Notes: generated by a model not told the origin, from the sequence alone. A DNA stretch of 64,000 nucleotides from Cupriavidus sp. D39 (GCF_026627925.1 NZ_JAPNLE010000009.1:1674001-1738000), one strand, 5' to 3'; positions 8,890-17,205 are shown, counted from the stretch's first letter. Made by a program: numbers and translations.

Positions 8890-9353
8890 AGATCGTATCC
8901 ACCCAAGGCTTCGCTTTGCGCGACTAGATCGTCGAGAGCCGTCTTGCGCGCGTCCCGCATGCTCTCCTTGTATCGCAGTACGTCGTCCATACGGATGCGG
9001 CGGTGACGCCCGACTTTTCGGAAAGGAACGTCACCCGCTTCCAGCCGCCCGATCAAATAGGGGCGGGAGACGCCAAGCATGTCGGCCGCTTGTTTGGTGG
9101 TCAGCTCGGTTTGCGCGGGATACAGGAGGAAGACCTGTTGGCTCGCCATCATCGCCAAGACCCTGGAAAGCACGCGCAGTGTCGCCGGCGGCACCTCAAT
9201 TCGCGCGACGTCGCCACTGTCGCTTTCCTCGACCAGGGCGACGCGCGCTGCGCGCGAGCGGTCGAGCGCCTCACCCATCAGGCGGCTGGCATCGGCCAAA
9301 AGCGCGGCCTGGTCGTTGGTCAATTCGAATCGATCGGAAACGGTGATCGTCAT
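8886..9353 (-). CDS. Excisionase-type helix-turn-helix antitoxin
   Basis: 155 residues. The middle carries a MerR/excisionase-like DNA-binding helix-turn-helix: TTKQAADMLGVSRPYLIGRL, then GDVPFRKVGRHRRIRMDDVLRY. The N-terminal half is probably regulatory or dimerising, and the C-terminal tail probably binds the PIN toxin. The ATG at 9353 is chosen because GGAG lies about 7 bases upstream and because an inverted repeat touches the start codon. A longer frame upstream crosses that repeat and looks non-coding. The antitoxin gene precedes the toxin, with a 4-base overlap. Autoregulation through the adjacent inverted repeat is likely. Confidence 0.8.
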   Translation of the reverse strand: MTITVSDRFELTNDQAALLADASRLMGEALDRSRAARVALVEESDSGDVARIEVPPATLRVLSRVLAMMASQQVFLLYPAQTELTTKQAADMLGVSRPYLIGRLEAGDVPFRKVGRHRRIRMDDVLRYKESMRDARKTALDDLVAQSEALGGYDL

Positions 9354-9383
9354 ATTGGGACTCCGGGAAGACCAACCCAATAT
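9352..9383 (-). promoter_or_regulatory. Operator: 8-bp perfect inverted repeat at the toxin-antitoxin promoter
   Basis: ATATTGGG (9352-9359) and CCCAATAT (9376-9383) are exact reverse complements separated by 16 bp. One arm covers the start codon and the other overlaps a minus-strand TATATT -10 candidate (9384-9379). The Shine-Dalgarno site lies between the arms. This is where an autoregulatory antitoxin would be expected to bind. Confidence 0.6.
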
Positions 9384-9402
9384 ACGCGCGCCGCACCATG
9401 GA

Positions 9403-9435
9403 CGCAATAAATGCAACAAGCGCAATAAATGCAAC
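9403..9435. repeat. Two 15-bp direct repeats with 18-bp period upstream of the toxin-antitoxin operon
   Basis: CGCAATAAATGCAAC occurs at 9403-9417 and again, identical, at 9421-9435. It sits 20-80 bp upstream of the antitoxin start, in the region where a -35 or activator site would lie. No coding function is seen. Confidence 0.85.
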
Positions 9436-9500
9436 TGCGCAAGTACCAACTCGCCCATCGCCGGAGTGAGAACTGAAGCTACGCTAGCCATCCTCCTCGG

Positions 9501-9533
9501 AAAAGAAAAAGGCCCTCGAAACATCGAGAGCCC
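9501..9533 (-). terminator. Terminator of rpiA
   Basis: Read on the minus strand, a hairpin with core CTCGA/TCGAG and GC flanks is followed by a run of T residues (TTTTTCTTTT). It lies 50 bp past the rpiA stop. Confidence 0.75.
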
Positions 9534-9581
9534 TTACTCATCTACCCGCTGCCTCCTTGGAGAGCCACGAGTCCGGCACAC

Positions 9582-10268
9582 TCAATAATCGCTGCGCTTC
9601 ACGCCATCCGGCGTGCCCAGCAGCAACACATCGGCGCCGCGCAGGGCAAACAGCCCCACCGTGACCACGCCCGGCATGTGATTGATGGCTTCTTCCATCG
9701 ACTTCGGATTGCTGATCTTCAGGCCAGCCACATCCAGGATCACATTGCCGTTGTCAGTCTTGAAGATGCCGCCTTCCTTGGTCATGCGCAGGCGCGGCTG
9801 GCCGCCGAATGCAGCCAGTTGGCGGGCGACCGCAGCGCGTGCCATCGGAATCACTTCCACCGGCAGGGGGAACGCACCCATCACATCCACCAGCTTGCTA
9901 CCGTCGGCGATGCAGACAAAGCGTTTCGCCACCGAGGCCACGATCTTCTCGCGCGTCAGCGCGCCGCCGCCGCCTTTGATCATGGCGCCGCTGGCGTCGA
10001 TCTCGTCCGCGCCGTCGACATACACGGGGATCTCGTCGACCTCGTTCAGGTCCAAGACCTTGAAGCCGTGTTGCTGCAGGCGGCGCGTGGAAGCCTCCGA
10101 ACTGGAGACCGCGCCGGCAAAGCGTTCCTTGAACGCCGCCACCGCATCGATAAAGAGGTTGGCCGTGGAGCCCGTGCCCACGCCCAGCACCGAGCCCGCC
10201 GGCACTACCTCTTTGACATAGTCGGCCGCGGCTTGCGCCACCAGCGCCTTGAGTTCATCCTGTGTCAT
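9582..10268 (-). CDS. rpiA: Ribose-5-phosphate isomerase A
   Basis: 228 residues, a normal RpiA length. It interconverts ribose-5-phosphate and ribulose-5-phosphate in the non-oxidative pentose phosphate pathway. Diagnostic segments: GVGTGST (phosphate loop), [18 protein letters not shown] and the acidic DGSK loop. The ATG at 10268 matches the usual N-terminus (MTQDELK); upstream in-frame sequence is not family-like. It is divergent from tal, which acts in the same pathway, across a 174-bp gap containing weak -10 candidates for both genes (TACAAT at 10351 for tal, TACACT on the minus strand near 10308). Confidence 0.96.
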   Translation of the reverse strand: MTQDELKALVAQAAADYVKEVVPAGSVLGVGTGSTANLFIDAVAAFKERFAGAVSSSEASTRRLQQHGFKVLDLNEVDEIPVYVDGADEIDASGAMIKGGGGALTREKIVASVAKRFVCIADGSKLVDVMGAFPLPVEVIPMARAAVARQLAAFGGQPRLRMTKEGGIFKTDNGNVILDVAGLKISNPKSMEEAINHMPGVVTVGLFALRGADVLLLGTPDGVKRSDY

Positions 10269-10442
10269 GACAACAGCCCATCTGCTTTGGGGGAAACCGC
10301 ATAGTGTACCGGAATGCCGTGACATCCCCGGCGTGGGCGCGAGCCGACGGTACAATGCCCCGAGGCATGCATCAGCGCGGCGCCCGGGGCCTGCCGTTTC
10401 GGTCCTGCGCCATCACCAACCCTTGATAGCAACTCACTGACC

Positions 10443-11381
10443 ATGAACCAGCTCGATCAGCTCAAGCAGTTCACCACCGTGGTGGCGGACACCGGCGATT
10501 TCCAGGTGATGAAGCAGTACACGCCGCAGGACGCCACCACCAACCCATCCCTGATTCTCAAGGCCGTCCAGAAGGCCGAGTACCGTCCCCTGCTGGAAAA
10601 GGCCGTGCGCGGCAATGACGGCATCGACGCCGTGATGGACGCCCTGCTGATCGCCTTCGGCTGCGAGATCCTGGCCATCGTGCCGGGCCGCGTGTCGACC
10701 GAGGTCGACGCGCGCCTGTCCTTCAACACCGAAGCCACGGTGGCCAAGGCCCGCCACCTGATCTCGCTGTACGAGCAGCGCGGCGTGGCGCGCGAGCGCG
10801 TGCTGATCAAGATCGCCTCCACCTGGGAAGGCATCCGCGCCGCCGAGGTGCTGCAGCGCGAAGGCATCAGCTGCAATATGACGCTGCTGTTCTCGCTGGC
10901 ACAGGCCGTTGCCTGCGCCGAGGCCGGCGCGCAACTGATCTCGCCCTTCGTCGGCCGCATCCTGGACTGGCACAAGAAGCAAGCCGGCGACAAATGGGAC
11001 GCCGCCGCTAATGCCGGCGACAACGATCCCGGCGTACGTTCGGTGCGCCAGATCTATGACTACTACAAGAAGTTCGGCCACACGACCGAGGTGATGGGCG
11101 CCAGCTTCCGCAGCGCCGAGCAGATCCTGGCGCTGGCCGGCTGCGACCTGCTGACCATCAGCCCGGACCTGCTGGAAAAGCTGGCCGCCAGCGAAGGCAC
11201 GGTCGCGCGCAAGCTGTCGGTCGACCAGGCGCAGGCCGGCAATATCGCCCGCATCGAATGCGATGAGGCGGCCTTCCGCTGGCAGTTGAATGAAGACGCA
11301 ATGGCGACGGAAAAGCTGGCAGAGGGGATTCGCGCGTTTGCGGCGGATGCCGTGAAGCTGGAGGCGTTGATTACGGCTTGA
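10443..11381 (+). CDS. tal: Transaldolase (TalB type)
   Basis: 312 residues, class I aldolase fold. It transfers a dihydroxyacetone unit between sugar phosphates in the non-oxidative pentose phosphate pathway. The Schiff-base lysine is Lys123 in [11 protein letters not shown]. Asp16 (VVADTGD) and Glu87 (RVSTEVD) match the other catalytic residues. TTNPSL and CNMTLLFS are also typical. It is paired with divergent rpiA. A hairpin follows at 11439. Confidence 0.97.
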   Translation: MNQLDQLKQFTTVVADTGDFQVMKQYTPQDATTNPSLILKAVQKAEYRPLLEKAVRGNDGIDAVMDALLIAFGCEILAIVPGRVSTEVDARLSFNTEATVAKARHLISLYEQRGVARERVLIKIASTWEGIRAAEVLQREGISCNMTLLFSLAQAVACAEAGAQLISPFVGRILDWHKKQAGDKWDAAANAGDNDPGVRSVRQIYDYYKKFGHTTEVMGASFRSAEQILALAGCDLLTISPDLLEKLAASEGTVARKLSVDQAQAGNIARIECDEAAFRWQLNEDAMATEKLAEGIRAFAADAVKLEALITA

Positions 11382-11438
11382 GGGGGCGGCGCCGGACGGT
11401 GCCGCTAAGACAGGACGACATCTCCCTCGAAGCAAGAC

Positions 11439-11473
11439 GCCAGCCGCCTCAGCAACATGAGACGGCTGGCTCT
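11439..11473 (+). terminator. Terminator of tal
   Basis: GCCAGCCG-CTCA pairs with TGAG-CGGCTGGC around a short loop, a strong stem followed by a weak T-containing tail. Confidence 0.65.
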
Positions 11474-11601
11474 TCATGAGATGGATGCACATGTTGCATA
11501 TCTCGGGTACACAAAAGATCAACTCGCGGCATCACTTTGGCGCGCTGGGTACTAACGCTGTATGCTCAAGTGCGTCAAACGCCATCGAGCCCCCGGTCCG
11601 C

Positions 11602-11646
11602 TTGCCCCATCTGCAATCAATGCTTAATATGAAATCATTGATTGCA
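11602..11646 (+). promoter_or_regulatory. Promoter and 11-bp inverted-repeat operator of the FitAB-like pair
   Basis: TTGCCC (11602-11607), 17 bp, TAATAT (11625-11630) form a plausible promoter. TGCAATCAATG (11612-11622) and CATTGATTGCA (11636-11646) are exact reverse complements with a 13-bp AT-rich spacer that contains the -10. The right arm ends next to the Shine-Dalgarno site. This fits autorepression by a ribbon-helix-helix antitoxin. Confidence 0.7.
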
Positions 11647-11659
11647 AAAGGAGCACATC

Positions 11660-11908
11660 ATGGCGAGCATGACAATCCGAAACCTGGATGAACAACTCAA
11701 GGCTCGATTGCGCGTGCGTGCCGCTCAACACGGCAGGTCCATGGAAGACGAAGCTCGGGCCATCCTGCGCAGCGCACTTTCGACTGAGCCAGTGCGCGTG
11801 CCAACACTGGTCGAGGCCATCCGTAGCCGGATTGCGCCACTAGGTGGAATTGATCTGGACCTCCCTCCCCGCGAAGCCATCCGCGAACCGCAGGAACTCG
11901 GCAAATGA
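11660..11908 (+). CDS. FitA/VapB-type ribbon-helix-helix antitoxin
   Basis: 82 residues. The N-terminus MASMTIRNLDEQLKARLRVR is the typical Arc/FitA ribbon-helix-helix DNA-binding start, followed by AAQHGRSMEDEARAILR. The C-terminal part would wrap the toxin. GGAG lies 6 bases before the ATG at 11660. The stop overlaps the toxin start by 4 bases. It probably represses its own operon through the 11-bp inverted repeat immediately upstream. Confidence 0.88.
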   Translation: MASMTIRNLDEQLKARLRVRAAQHGRSMEDEARAILRSALSTEPVRVPTLVEAIRSRIAPLGGIDLDLPPREAIREPQELGK

Positions 11909-12321
11909 TTCTCCTGGACACCAATGTCCTGTCGGAACTGCTGAGGCCGGCACCCGAAGGCAGGGTGCTGACATGGATAGCCGCCCAGCCGCGCGCGACG
12001 CTCTTCACCACATCGGTGACACGTGGCGAGATGCTTTATGGCATCAAAGTCCTGCCCGACGGTCGACGCCAGCAGGGGTTGCTGGCAGCCATCCTCGCCA
12101 TATTCAACGAGGAACTGGCAGGACAAGTGCTGAACTTCGACAGCGACGCTGCCGACGCCTACGCAGAGATCGCAGCACTACGCAGGAGCCTGGGCAAGCC
12201 CATCAGCCAGTTCGATGCCATGATCGCCGCGATAGCCCGTTCGCGAGGGGCTCACCTCGCGACGCGAAACGTGAAGGACTTTGTGGAATGCGGAATCGAT
12301 ATCGTCGATCCATGGGGGTGA
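11905..12321 (+). CDS. VapC/FitB-type PIN ribonuclease toxin
   Basis: 138 residues, the normal VapC length. The four acidic PIN positions are visible: Asp5 (LLDTNVLSE), Glu in TRGEMLYG, Asp in SQFDAMIAA and Asp in TRNVKDF. In this family the toxin cleaves tRNA or rRNA when free of antitoxin. Translation is coupled to the antitoxin by ATGA overlap. The nearest relatives are FitB-like proteins. Target unknown. Confidence 0.9.
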   Translation: MILLDTNVLSELLRPAPEGRVLTWIAAQPRATLFTTSVTRGEMLYGIKVLPDGRRQQGLLAAILAIFNEELAGQVLNFDSDAADAYAEIAALRRSLGKPISQFDAMIAAIARSRGAHLATRNVKDFVECGIDIVDPWG

Positions 12322-12367
12322 GAAGATAGATCAGCAAGCCGCCCGGGAATCCAGGCGGCGAGCGGGT

Positions 12368-13126
12368 TCAGGCTGGCGTCGCAGGCGTGCCGTCCCACAG
12401 CAAGGGCAAGACCACGCCGGCCGGGCCGCGCAGCACGATGTCGGCGGTCTGATCCAGCGCCGAGGGCTCGGGATTGACCACGATGACATGCGCGCCATGG
12501 TCCTTGGCGGCGCCGGGCAGGCCCGCAGCCGGATAGACCAGGCCGGAGGTGCCCACCACGATGCACAAGTCGCACTGCTCGGCCGCGTGCTCGGCGCGAT
12601 AGCGCGCCACCCGCGGCAGTTCCTCGCCAAACCACACCACGCCGGGGCGCATCATGGCATTGCAGAGGGAACAGCGCGGCGGCACGCCGGGCACGGCGGT
12701 CGCCGGGTCGCAACGGCCGCAGCCGCCCAGCCATTTGTTGGCGAAGAGGTTGCCGTGCAGCTCGATCACATCGGGGCTGCCGGCACGCTGGTGCAGACCA
12801 TCCACGTTTTGCGTGACCAGGGTGACGGTTTTCTGTGTCGCGAGTGCCACCAGGGCGATGTGCGCCGGGTTGGGATGCGTGGCCGCCACCAGTTCGCGCC
12901 GGTGCAGGTACCACTCCCATACCAGCGCGGGCTGGCGCCGGTAGGCGTCCTCCTGCGCCAGTTCCTCGGGATTGAAGCGCGACCACAGGCCGGTCATGGC
13001 GTCGCGAAACGTGGGCACGCCGGACTCGGCCGATACGCCCGCGCCGGTGAGCACCATGATGTTGGTGGCTTCGCCGATCAGGCGGCGCGATGCCGCGAGC
13101 GCCTGTGCGTCGATGTCCGCCTTCAT
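12368..13126 (-). CDS. NAD-dependent protein deacylase, sirtuin (Sir2/CobB family)
   Basis: 252 residues. NAD-binding GAGVSAESGVPTFRD starts at residue 28, TQNVDGLH follows near 106, and the catalytic His124 lies in ELHG. Zinc is held by Cys136, Cys139, Cys152 and Cys155. Tyr73 and Arg76 in the YLHR segment match the Tyr-x-x-Arg signature of SIRT5/CobB enzymes that remove succinyl or malonyl groups, so deacylation broader than deacetylation is inferred. It is the last gene of an rnr-rlmB-sir2 minus-strand run, 17 bp after rlmB. Confidence 0.92.
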   Translation of the reverse strand: MKADIDAQALAASRRLIGEATNIMVLTGAGVSAESGVPTFRDAMTGLWSRFNPEELAQEDAYRRQPALVWEWYLHRRELVAATHPNPAHIALVALATQKTVTLVTQNVDGLHQRAGSPDVIELHGNLFANKWLGGCGRCDPATAVPGVPPRCSLCNAMMRPGVVWFGEELPRVARYRAEHAAEQCDLCIVVGTSGLVYPAAGLPGAAKDHGAHVIVVNPEPSALDQTADIVLRGPAGVVLPLLWDGTPATPA

Positions 13127-13143
13127 GGATTCCGCCCCAGCGC

Positions 13144-13887
13144 TCAGCGCTTCAGGCGGCGCTGGCGCACCGCCTCATACAGGCACACGCCGCTGGCCAC
13201 GGAGACGTTCAGGCTTTCCACGCCACCGGCCATCGGGATGCCGACCAGCTCGTCGCAGGTTTCGCGGGTGAGGCGGCGCATCCCTCGCCTTCGGCGCCCA
13301 TCACCAGGGCAACCGGGCCCTTGAAATCCACGTCGTAAAGCGTTTTTTCCGTGCCGTCGGCAGTGCCGATCACCCAGATGCCGCGTTCCTGCAAGCTCGC
13401 GCAGCGTGCGCGCCAGGTTGGTGACGGTGATGTAGGGAATGGTTTCCGCCGCGCCGCTGGCCACCTTGGCCACCGTGGTGTTCAAACCCACGCTGCGGTC
13501 CTTCGGGGCGATCACGGCGTGCGCGCCGGCGCCATCGGCCACGCGCAGGCAGGCGCCCAGGTTGTGCGGATCGGTGACGCCGTCGAGCACCAGCAGCAAG
13601 GGCGTGCCCTCGATGCCATCGAGCAGTTCATCAAGATTGAGGGCCAGCGCCACATCTTCGGCGCGGGCGACCACGCCCTGGTGGCGGTCGGTGCCGGCCA
13701 TGCCGCGCAGGCGCTCGGCGTCCACCGGGTGCAGGCGGACGTTGAGGCTTTCGGCAAGGCGGATGAAGTCCTGCATGCGGCGGTCACGCCGCGCGGATTC
13801 TACGTAGACATCGGTGACGCCAGCGGCGTCCTGGCGCAGGCGCGCGGTGACGGCGTGAAAGCCGATCAAGAGTTTTTGTTTAGCCAT
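13144..13887 (-). CDS. rlmB: 23S rRNA 2'-O-methyltransferase RlmB, with two compensating single-base shifts
   Basis: 247 residues after correction, close to E. coli RlmB (243). It methylates G2251 of 23S rRNA (E. coli numbering) with SAM, through a SpoU knot fold. Start ATG at 13887 ([13 protein letters not shown]). One extra base at 13393-13394 (GAGCTTGCAGG where GAGCTGCAGG is expected) throws the frame. A missing base at 13281/13282 restores it. As written, about 37 residues are wrong, including the knot motif [11 protein letters not shown]. Read in the alternate frame, the segment is perfectly family-like. Sequence error is the likelier cause, but a real inactive allele cannot be excluded. 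Confidence 0.85.
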   Translation of the reverse strand: MAKQKLLIGFHAVTARLRQDAAGVTDVYVESARRDRRMQDFIRLAESLNVRLHPVDAERLRGMAGTDRHQGVVARAEDVALALNLDELLDGIEGTPLLLVLDGVTDPHNLGACLRVADGAGAHAVIAPKDRSVGLNTTVAKVASGAAETIPYITVTNLARTLRELAGTRHLGDRHCRRHGKNALRRGFQGPGCPGDGRRRRGMRRLTRETCDELVGIPMAGGVESLNVSVASGVCLYEAVRQRRLKR

Positions 13888-13974
13888 GGCGAGATTGTAC
13901 ATTCCCGCCGGGGCTTGCCCCGTGTCCGGAGCCAGGGAGCCGGAGCCGGACAAGCCGGCGCCGGCCCCTGGCCG

Positions 13975-16566
13975 TCAGGTGCGTTTGCGCGAGGCGCGGC
14001 TGCTCTTGCCGGCCGGCTTGGCGCCGCCCTTGTGCGTCGAGCCGAGATGCTGCGGCTTGGGCTTGGCGGCGCGCTTGGCCGGTTTGCCGCCGGCCTTGGC
14101 GCCCTGCCCCACGTGCGGCTTGACCGGCGTCATGACAGCCTCGAACACCGGCTGCTCTTCGATCACGCGGTCCAGCGTTTCGTCGAACGACTCTTCCGGC
14201 TTGGAGCTGCCACCCAGCAGCGCGGCCAGCTGACGGCCCTTCTTGCGCGCGGGCACGGCATGCGCGGCGGGCACGCGCGGCGCGGCGTCGGCGGTCGGGG
14301 CGCGGCCGCGCAGGCTCTTGGCCGACGGCTCCTGCACCAGGCGGAAGTCGATCTTGCGCGCATCGAGATCCACGCGCGAAACCTGCACGCGGACACGGTC
14401 GGTCAGGCGGTAGCGGATGCCGGTACGCTCGCCGCGCAGTTCGTTGCGCGCTTCGTCATACTGGAAATAATCGCTGCCCAGCTCGGTGACATGGACCAGG
14501 CCTTCGACGTAGAGCTCATCGAGCTGCACGAAGATGCCGAACGAGGTAACCGAGCTGATGGTGCCCGAATACTCGCTGCCGAGCTTGTCGCGCATGAAGT
14601 AGCATTTGAGCCAGGCTTCCACATCGCGCGAGGCCTCATCGGCACGACGCTCGTTGGCCGAGCAGTGCAGGCCGAGCTCGTCCCAGATGGCCTCGTTGCG
14701 CTGGGCGCGCGCGGCGCTGCGCTCGGCCTTCTCGGCGGCGTCCTTGGCCTGCATGCGGCGCGCCTTGGGCGCGATCGCGGTATTCAGCGCAGTGCCCGGG
14801 GCAAACGCCGGCCTGTACTTCGTATGCGCCAGCACGGCCTTGATGGCGCGGTGCGTCAGCAAGTCCGGGTAACGGCGGATCGGGCTGGTGAAGTGGGCGT
14901 AAGCCTCGTACGACAAGCCGAAGTGGCCGATGTTGTCCGGGCTGTAGACCGCCTGCTGCATCGAGCGCAGCAGCATGGTCTGCAGCATCGGCGCGTCGGG
15001 ACGGCTCTTGATCTTGTCCATCACATCGGCGTAGTCGCCTGCCTGCGGCTTGTCGCCACCGGCCAGCGAAAGCCCGACGGTGCGCAGGAACTCGCGCAGG
15101 TTCTTCAGCTTTTCCTCGCCCGGGCCGGCGTGGATCCGGTACAGCGTGGGATGCTTGAAGCGCTCGAGGAAGTCGGCGGCGCACACGTTGGCGGCCAGCA
15201 TGCACTCCTCGATCAGGCGGTGGGCGTCGTTGCGGGTGCGCGGCAGGATCTGCTCGATCTTGCCTTGCGCATTGCAGACGATATAGGTCTCGGTGGTGTC
15301 GAAGTCGATCGCGCCACGTTCGCGCCGCGCCTTGAGCAGGACCTGGAACAACTCGTACAGGTTCTGCAGGTGCGGCACCAGGTCGGCGCGCTTGTGCGCC
15401 TCCGGGCCCTTGGTGTTGGACAGCACCGACCAGACCTCGTTATAGGTCAGGCGCGCCGCCGAATGCATCACGGCGGGATAGAACTGATAGCCCTTGAGCT
15501 CGCCCTTGGCGGTGATCACGGCGTCGCACACCATGCACAGGCGGTCGACTTGCGGGTTCAGCGAGCACAGGCCGTTGGAGAGCTTTTCCGGCAGCATCGG
15601 GATGACGCGGCGCGGGAAGTACACCGAGGTGGCGCGATCCAGCGCATCGGCGTCCAGCGCCGTGCCAGGCCGCACGTAGTGCGATACGTCCGCAATGGCC
15701 ACCACCAGGCGCCAGCCCTTCGAGCGGCCGATCTTGACGGGCTCGCAGTAAACGGCGTCGTCGAAGTCGCGCGCGTCTTCACCGTCGATGGTCACCAGCG
15801 GCACATCGCGCAGGTCGATGCGATGCTCCAGGTCGGACTCGCGCACCTCGTCGGGCAGGTCGGCGGCTTCCTTGGCGCAGGCATCCGAGAATTCATGCGG
15901 CACGCCGTACTTGCGCACGGCGATTTCGATTTCCATGCCGGGATCGTCAAAGTCGCCCAGCACTTCCACCACGCGGCCCACGGGCTGCACGTAGCGATCG
16001 GGGTAGTCGATGATCTCGACGCTGACCACCTGGCCGACTTGCGCCTTGCCTTGTGCCTTGGGCGGGATCAGGATGTCCTGGCTGATGCGCTTGTCTTCGG
16101 GCGCCACCACCAGCACGCCGCCTTCGCTCAGCAGGCGGCCGATCACGTAGCGGTTGGCACGCTCGAGGATCTCGACGATCTGGCCTTCGGGCCGGCCGCG
16201 CCGGTCGTAGCCGATCACGCGCACCTGGGCGCGGTCGTTGTGCATGGCCTTCTGCAGCTCGCGCTCAGGCAGGAAGATGTCGTCATCGCCATCGTCGCGG
16301 ATCAGGAAGCCGAAGCCATCGCGATGGCCCTGCACACGGCCGACCACGAAGTTGGGCTGGTTGGCCAGCTCGTAGCGGCCCTTGCGGTTGAGTTCGATCT
16401 GGCCGTCGCGCTCCATGGCGGCGAGGCGTTTCTGGAAGCCATCGTGTTCTTTGCGCGTGACGGCGAGCGCCTTGGCGATATCGCCGCCCGACAAGGGCGA
16501 CCCCGACGTCCTCAGGACGCCAAGGATTTCTTCCCGACTAGGGATCGGATAGTTATTCTGATTCAA
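13975..16566 (-). CDS. rnr: Ribonuclease R, 3'-5' exoribonuclease
   Basis: 863 residues. An N-terminal winged-helix region is followed by cold-shock OB domains, then the RNB catalytic domain with DGEDARDFDDA (metal-binding aspartates) and HFTSPIRRYPDLLTHR, an S1 domain (GTISSVTSFGIFVQLDELYVEGLVHV) and a lysine-rich C-terminal tail. It degrades structured RNA. The start appears to be TTG at 16566 (LNQNNYPIPSR): a TAG stop lies just upstream in frame, the next Met is at residue 51, and no Shine-Dalgarno site is seen. It is divergent from tRNA-Leu, with rlmB downstream. Confidence 0.95.
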   Translation of the reverse strand: MNQNNYPIPSREEILGVLRTSGSPLSGGDIAKALAVTRKEHDGFQKRLAAMERDGQIELNRKGRYELANQPNFVVGRVQGHRDGFGFLIRDDGDDDIFLPERELQKAMHNDRAQVRVIGYDRRGRPEGQIVEILERANRYVIGRLLSEGGVLVVAPEDKRISQDILIPPKAQGKAQVGQVVSVEIIDYPDRYVQPVGRVVEVLGDFDDPGMEIEIAVRKYGVPHEFSDACAKEAADLPDEVRESDLEHRIDLRDVPLVTIDGEDARDFDDAVYCEPVKIGRSKGWRLVVAIADVSHYVRPGTALDADALDRATSVYFPRRVIPMLPEKLSNGLCSLNPQVDRLCMVCDAVITAKGELKGYQFYPAVMHSAARLTYNEVWSVLSNTKGPEAHKRADLVPHLQNLYELFQVLLKARRERGAIDFDTTETYIVCNAQGKIEQILPRTRNDAHRLIEECMLAANVCAADFLERFKHPTLYRIHAGPGEEKLKNLREFLRTVGLSLAGGDKPQAGDYADVMDKIKSRPDAPMLQTMLLRSMQQAVYSPDNIGHFGLSYEAYAHFTSPIRRYPDLLTHRAIKAVLAHTKYRPAFAPGTALNTAIAPKARRMQAKDAAEKAERSAARAQRNEAIWDELGLHCSANERRADEASRDVEAWLKCYFMRDKLGSEYSGTISSVTSFGIFVQLDELYVEGLVHVTELGSDYFQYDEARNELRGERTGIRYRLTDRVRVQVSRVDLDARKIDFRLVQEPSAKSLRGRAPTADAAPRVPAAHAVPARKKGRQLAALLGGSSKPEESFDETLDRVIEEQPVFEAVMTPVKPHVGQGAKAGGKPAKRAAKPKPQHLGSTHKGGAKPAGKSSRASRKRT

Positions 16567-16582
16567 TTTTTTCTAGAATTAT

Positions 16583-16610
16583 TTGACAAACGACTTGCGG
16601 TCGCTATAAT
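16583..16610 (+). promoter_or_regulatory. Consensus sigma-70 promoter of tRNA-Leu
   Basis: TTGACA (16583-16588), 16 bp, TATAAT (16605-16610): both hexamers match the consensus exactly. The expected start is about 20 bases before the mature tRNA. Confidence 0.9.
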
Positions 16611-16635
16611 GAGCGCTTCGGTTGTTTCGACGCCC

Positions 16636-16722
16636 GCCCAGGTGGCGAAATTGGTAGACGCACTAGGTTCAGGTCCTAGCGGTGGCAACACTGTGGAGGT
16701 TCGAGTCCTCTCCTGGGCACCA
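16636..16722 (+). tRNA. tRNA-Leu (anticodon CAG)
   Basis: 87 bases with an encoded CCA end. The acceptor arm GCCCAGG pairs with CCTGGGC. The anticodon stem CTAGG/CCTAG carries loop TTCAGGT with CAG at 16670-16672. The T arm contains GGTTCGAGTCC and the long variable arm GTGGCAACACTG-type is typical of class II leucine tRNAs. It reads CUG codons, the main leucine codon in this GC-rich DNA. Confidence 0.97.
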
Positions 16723-16732
16723 GATCAAACGG

Positions 16733-16768
16733 AAAACCCGCAGCGCTTTCGAGCCCTGCGGGTTTTTT
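16733..16768 (+). terminator. Terminator of tRNA-Leu
   Basis: AAAACCCGCAG pairs with CTGCGGGTTTT and is followed by a T-run, directly after the tRNA. Confidence 0.9.
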
Positions 16769-17170
16769 GTTTTCCGGCGTCTGATCTTGCAACTTTGCAC
16801 TCCCGATTCGATATTGGCGCGACTGCGCGACTTAACTAATTAATAAATACCAGTCGCAGCAACGACCGCTCCGGGGCGTGGAGTCCGCTCTTGCCTGCTG
16901 AGTTGCCTGCTTAGGCACCCACTGAGACAGATTCATCCACACGGCCTGGCGCTCACACGAACTACCAGGGCGCGGCCGGAGCAGCAGCCGACTGCTGCGC
17001 TGCGGGTGAGTGTATCAGTTTCAGTGGCGCTCCCGGCATTCTTCCGCCATTCGCACGCCGGAATGTCGCGCTTTCCGACGTTTTCCGGCGCAAACCACCC
17101 TGTTGCTGCAGGCGCGTACCACGTTGGCGCGCCAGCTTGGCGCGCCCGCCGCTTGACAGCGCCGGCCATC
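16769..17170. other. Gene-free stretch
   Basis: About 400 bases between the tRNA terminator and the Rrf2 operator. I see no convincing coding frame, RNA fold or repeat array in it. Confidence 0.6.
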
Positions 17171-17191
17171 TGTAACTAAGATAGTTTCACA
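17171..17191 (+). promoter_or_regulatory. Candidate Rrf2 operator, copy 1
   Basis: TGTAACTA-AGA-TAGTTTCA is an imperfect dyad 15 bp before the Rrf2 gene start. The same pattern (TGTAAC, 9 bases, GTTTCA is not exact in the spacer but the arms are identical) recurs before the next gene. Confidence 0.6.
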
Positions 17192-17205
17192 TTGCCTCGC
17201 CAACC

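Noticed and set aside
9403..9435. CRISPR array or plasmid iterons
   Set aside because: Only two copies of a 15-base word with a 3-base spacer, no replication gene and no cas genes.
13351..16839. A 1162-codon open frame on the plus strand opposite rnr
   Set aside because: Antisense shadow of rnr; it even runs through the tRNA-Leu gene and its terminator.
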